Origin: an uncultured Burkholderiales bacterium
GTDB taxonomy: Bacteria > Pseudomonadota > Gammaproteobacteria > Burkholderiales > Burkholderiaceae
Direction: 5' to 3'
DNA length: 14,451 nt
Assembly: GCA_903845315.1 (NCBI GenBank)
Contig: CAIMWY010000368.1
Location: forward strand, 1-14,451
Part shown: positions 13,502 to 14,451 of the stretch, piece by piece
How the letters are laid out: each line of letters starts with the position of its first letter
Position numbering within the stretch: the first letter of the stretch is position 1
The notes under the pieces: model-generated
The model's database searches: none
Seen by the model: the letters and a program-made list of their open reading frames with translations, nothing else
Told to the model about the DNA's origin: nothing
Translations under genes and position numbers: made by a program

Positions 13502-14383
13502 ATGACACCTTTTGATTTTGTTCGGCCGCACAGCCTGTCTCAAGCGGTTGCACTGCTCGACCCTGATGACCCCCATGTGCTGCCCGTGGGCGGTGCCACA
13601 GCGCTGATTCAAATGATGAAGGTGGGTGTTTTGCGCCCTACGCGCTTGGTGTTTTTAGACCGCGTAGAGCCCGTGCACTCAGAAATTCGTGTGGATGGCC
13701 AGGGCAATTTGCACTTAGGTGGTTTGGCGCGTTTGTCTGCACTTGAGCACTCTAGCTTGGTGCAGCAAGGCTGGCCGGTATTGACCCGTGCCTTGCACAA
13801 CCTGGCCAATGTGCGGGTGCGCAACGTGGCCACCGTGGGTGGGTGCATGGCGCATGCCGATCCGCACATGGACTTGCCACCCATCTTGTCGGCGCTGGGC
13901 GCGCATGCCGTGGTGTTGGGCCCCACAGGGGAACGTGTGGTGCCCATCGAGGCGCTGCATCTGGGCTATTACGAGGTGGCGCTGGCACGCAATGAATTGA
14001 TTGCCAAAGTCGTGGTCCCTCCTATGGGACCCAAACTGGCGGCTTACAGCAAGGTCACCACACGCGTGAAGCATGACTGGCCAGCCTTGGGCTTGGCGGT
14101 CTCGCTGACGTTGGCAGATGACGGTTGCTTGGGCGAGGTCAGCTTGGTCTTGGGCGCCGTGATGGACAAACCCACCCGCTTGGTGACGGTTGAAAACATG
14201 TTGCGCGGCGCACGACCCGACAACAACACGCTGACGCAAGCAGGCCTTGCCGCCGCAGCGTCGCTTGACATCGTGGGCGACACCCACGGCTCAGCCAGTT
14301 ACAAGAAACAGTTGCTGCGCACCTACATTGGCCGCACCGTGCGGCTGGCCTTAGGCGCAGCGCATGAGGGGATTGCACAGTGA
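13502..14383 (+). CDS. FAD-binding subunit of a xanthine dehydrogenase-family molybdenum hydroxylase (CoxM type)
   Basis: This 293-residue protein is the medium, FAD-carrying subunit of a heterotrimeric molybdenum hydroxylase. Characteristic blocks are FDFVRPHSLSQAVALL, the FAD loop VGGATALIQMMK (29-40), and VRNVATVGGCMAHADPHMDLPP (106-127) with the ATVGG loop at 110-114 and Asp120/Asp124. Length matches CoxM/CutM proteins (about 280-300). It passes electrons from the 2Fe-2S subunit to an acceptor while the molybdenum subunit hydroxylates a carbon of an N-heterocycle, aldehyde or CO. GAGGA (13494-13498) lies 3 bases before the ATG, 30 bases after the hydrolase stop. The large-subunit gene overlaps its stop by 4 bases. 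A 2Fe-2S small-subunit gene is not in the window and would be expected downstream. Confidence 0.93.
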   Translation: MTPFDFVRPHSLSQAVALLDPDDPHVLPVGGATALIQMMKVGVLRPTRLVFLDRVEPVHSEIRVDGQGNLHLGGLARLSALEHSSLVQQGWPVLTRALHNLANVRVRNVATVGGCMAHADPHMDLPPILSALGAHAVVLGPTGERVVPIEALHLGYYEVALARNELIAKVVVPPMGPKLAAYSKVTTRVKHDWPALGLAVSLTLADDGCLGEVSLVLGAVMDKPTRLVTVENMLRGARPDNNTLTQAGLAAAASLDIVGDTHGSASYKKQLLRTYIGRTVRLALGAAHEGIAQ

Positions 14384-14451
14384 GCACCACCACAGCTTTT
14401 AAAACCAGTCCACAAGGCCAAGTGGGCCGATCGGTGTCGCGCTTAGAGTCC
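14380..14451 (+). CDS. Molybdopterin-binding large subunit of the molybdenum hydroxylase (CoxL type), start only
   Basis: Only the first 24 codons are present, cut by the right edge. It begins with GTG at 14380, overlapping the stop of the FAD subunit as GTGA, the usual sign of translational coupling. The residues GQVGRSVSRLES match the start of CoxL/CutL proteins, which typically read near VGRSVPRLED before the first conserved segment. The full protein should be about 750-800 residues and carry the molybdenum cofactor. The active-site loop that would separate CO dehydrogenase, nicotinate-type and aldehyde-type enzymes is beyond the window. Confidence 0.8.
   Translation, partial: MSTTTAFKTSPQGQVGRSVSRLES

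Overview
The window looks like chromosomal DNA of a Betaproteobacterium in Burkholderiales, most likely Comamonadaceae. This is inferred from gene content (a Bug/TctC-type solute-binding protein inside a catabolic operon, a CaiB/BaiF CoA-transferase beside an HMG-CoA-lyase-type enzyme, a tandem M16 peptidase pair) and from GC-rich coding flanks. No rRNA, tRNA, CRISPR array, insertion sequence or replication origin was seen.

Layout. (1) Positions 1-1448, minus strand: an acyl-CoA module, a class III CoA-transferase (cut by the left edge) downstream of an HMG-CoA lyase family enzyme. (2) 1533-2363, plus strand: a predicted exported metallo-beta-lactamase-fold hydrolase. (3) 2367-5203, minus strand: two overlapping M16 peptidase genes, a catalytic subunit with HxxEH and a partner lacking it, both predicted to be exported. 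(4) 5160-9759: an accessory stretch, mostly minus strand, with several poorly characterised genes and AT-rich parts (the line 7201-7260 has 21 G/C of 60, against 36 of 60 at 14161-14220). It holds a small HNH nuclease-like gene, a WYL regulator, and a closely spaced series of envelope genes: an LPP20-like lipoprotein, a FlgT-N-like lipoprotein, a 49-residue membrane peptide, an apparently frameshifted gene, and a small secreted Cys-rich protein with an HExxH motif. (5) 9785-10726, minus strand: a dihydrodipicolinate-synthase-family protein in which the Schiff-base lysine is replaced by valine. (6) 10971-14451, plus strand, divergent from it: a catabolic cluster of 3-hydroxyanthranilate 3,4-dioxygenase, Bug binding protein, alpha/beta hydrolase, FAD subunit of a molybdenum hydroxylase, and the first 24 codons of its molybdopterin subunit.

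How they may work together. The right-hand cluster reads as uptake, hydroxylation, ring cleavage and hydrolysis of an aromatic, perhaps an N-heteroaromatic, acid; the substrate cannot be told from sequence. Its divergent promoter region carries a TTCGAA-based inverted repeat and a strong hairpin before the dioxygenase ribosome-binding site. The two M16 proteins probably form a periplasmic heterodimer. The lipoprotein/HExxH gene set is the best candidate here for an undescribed system. Its members share strand and short spacing, but no function can be assigned.
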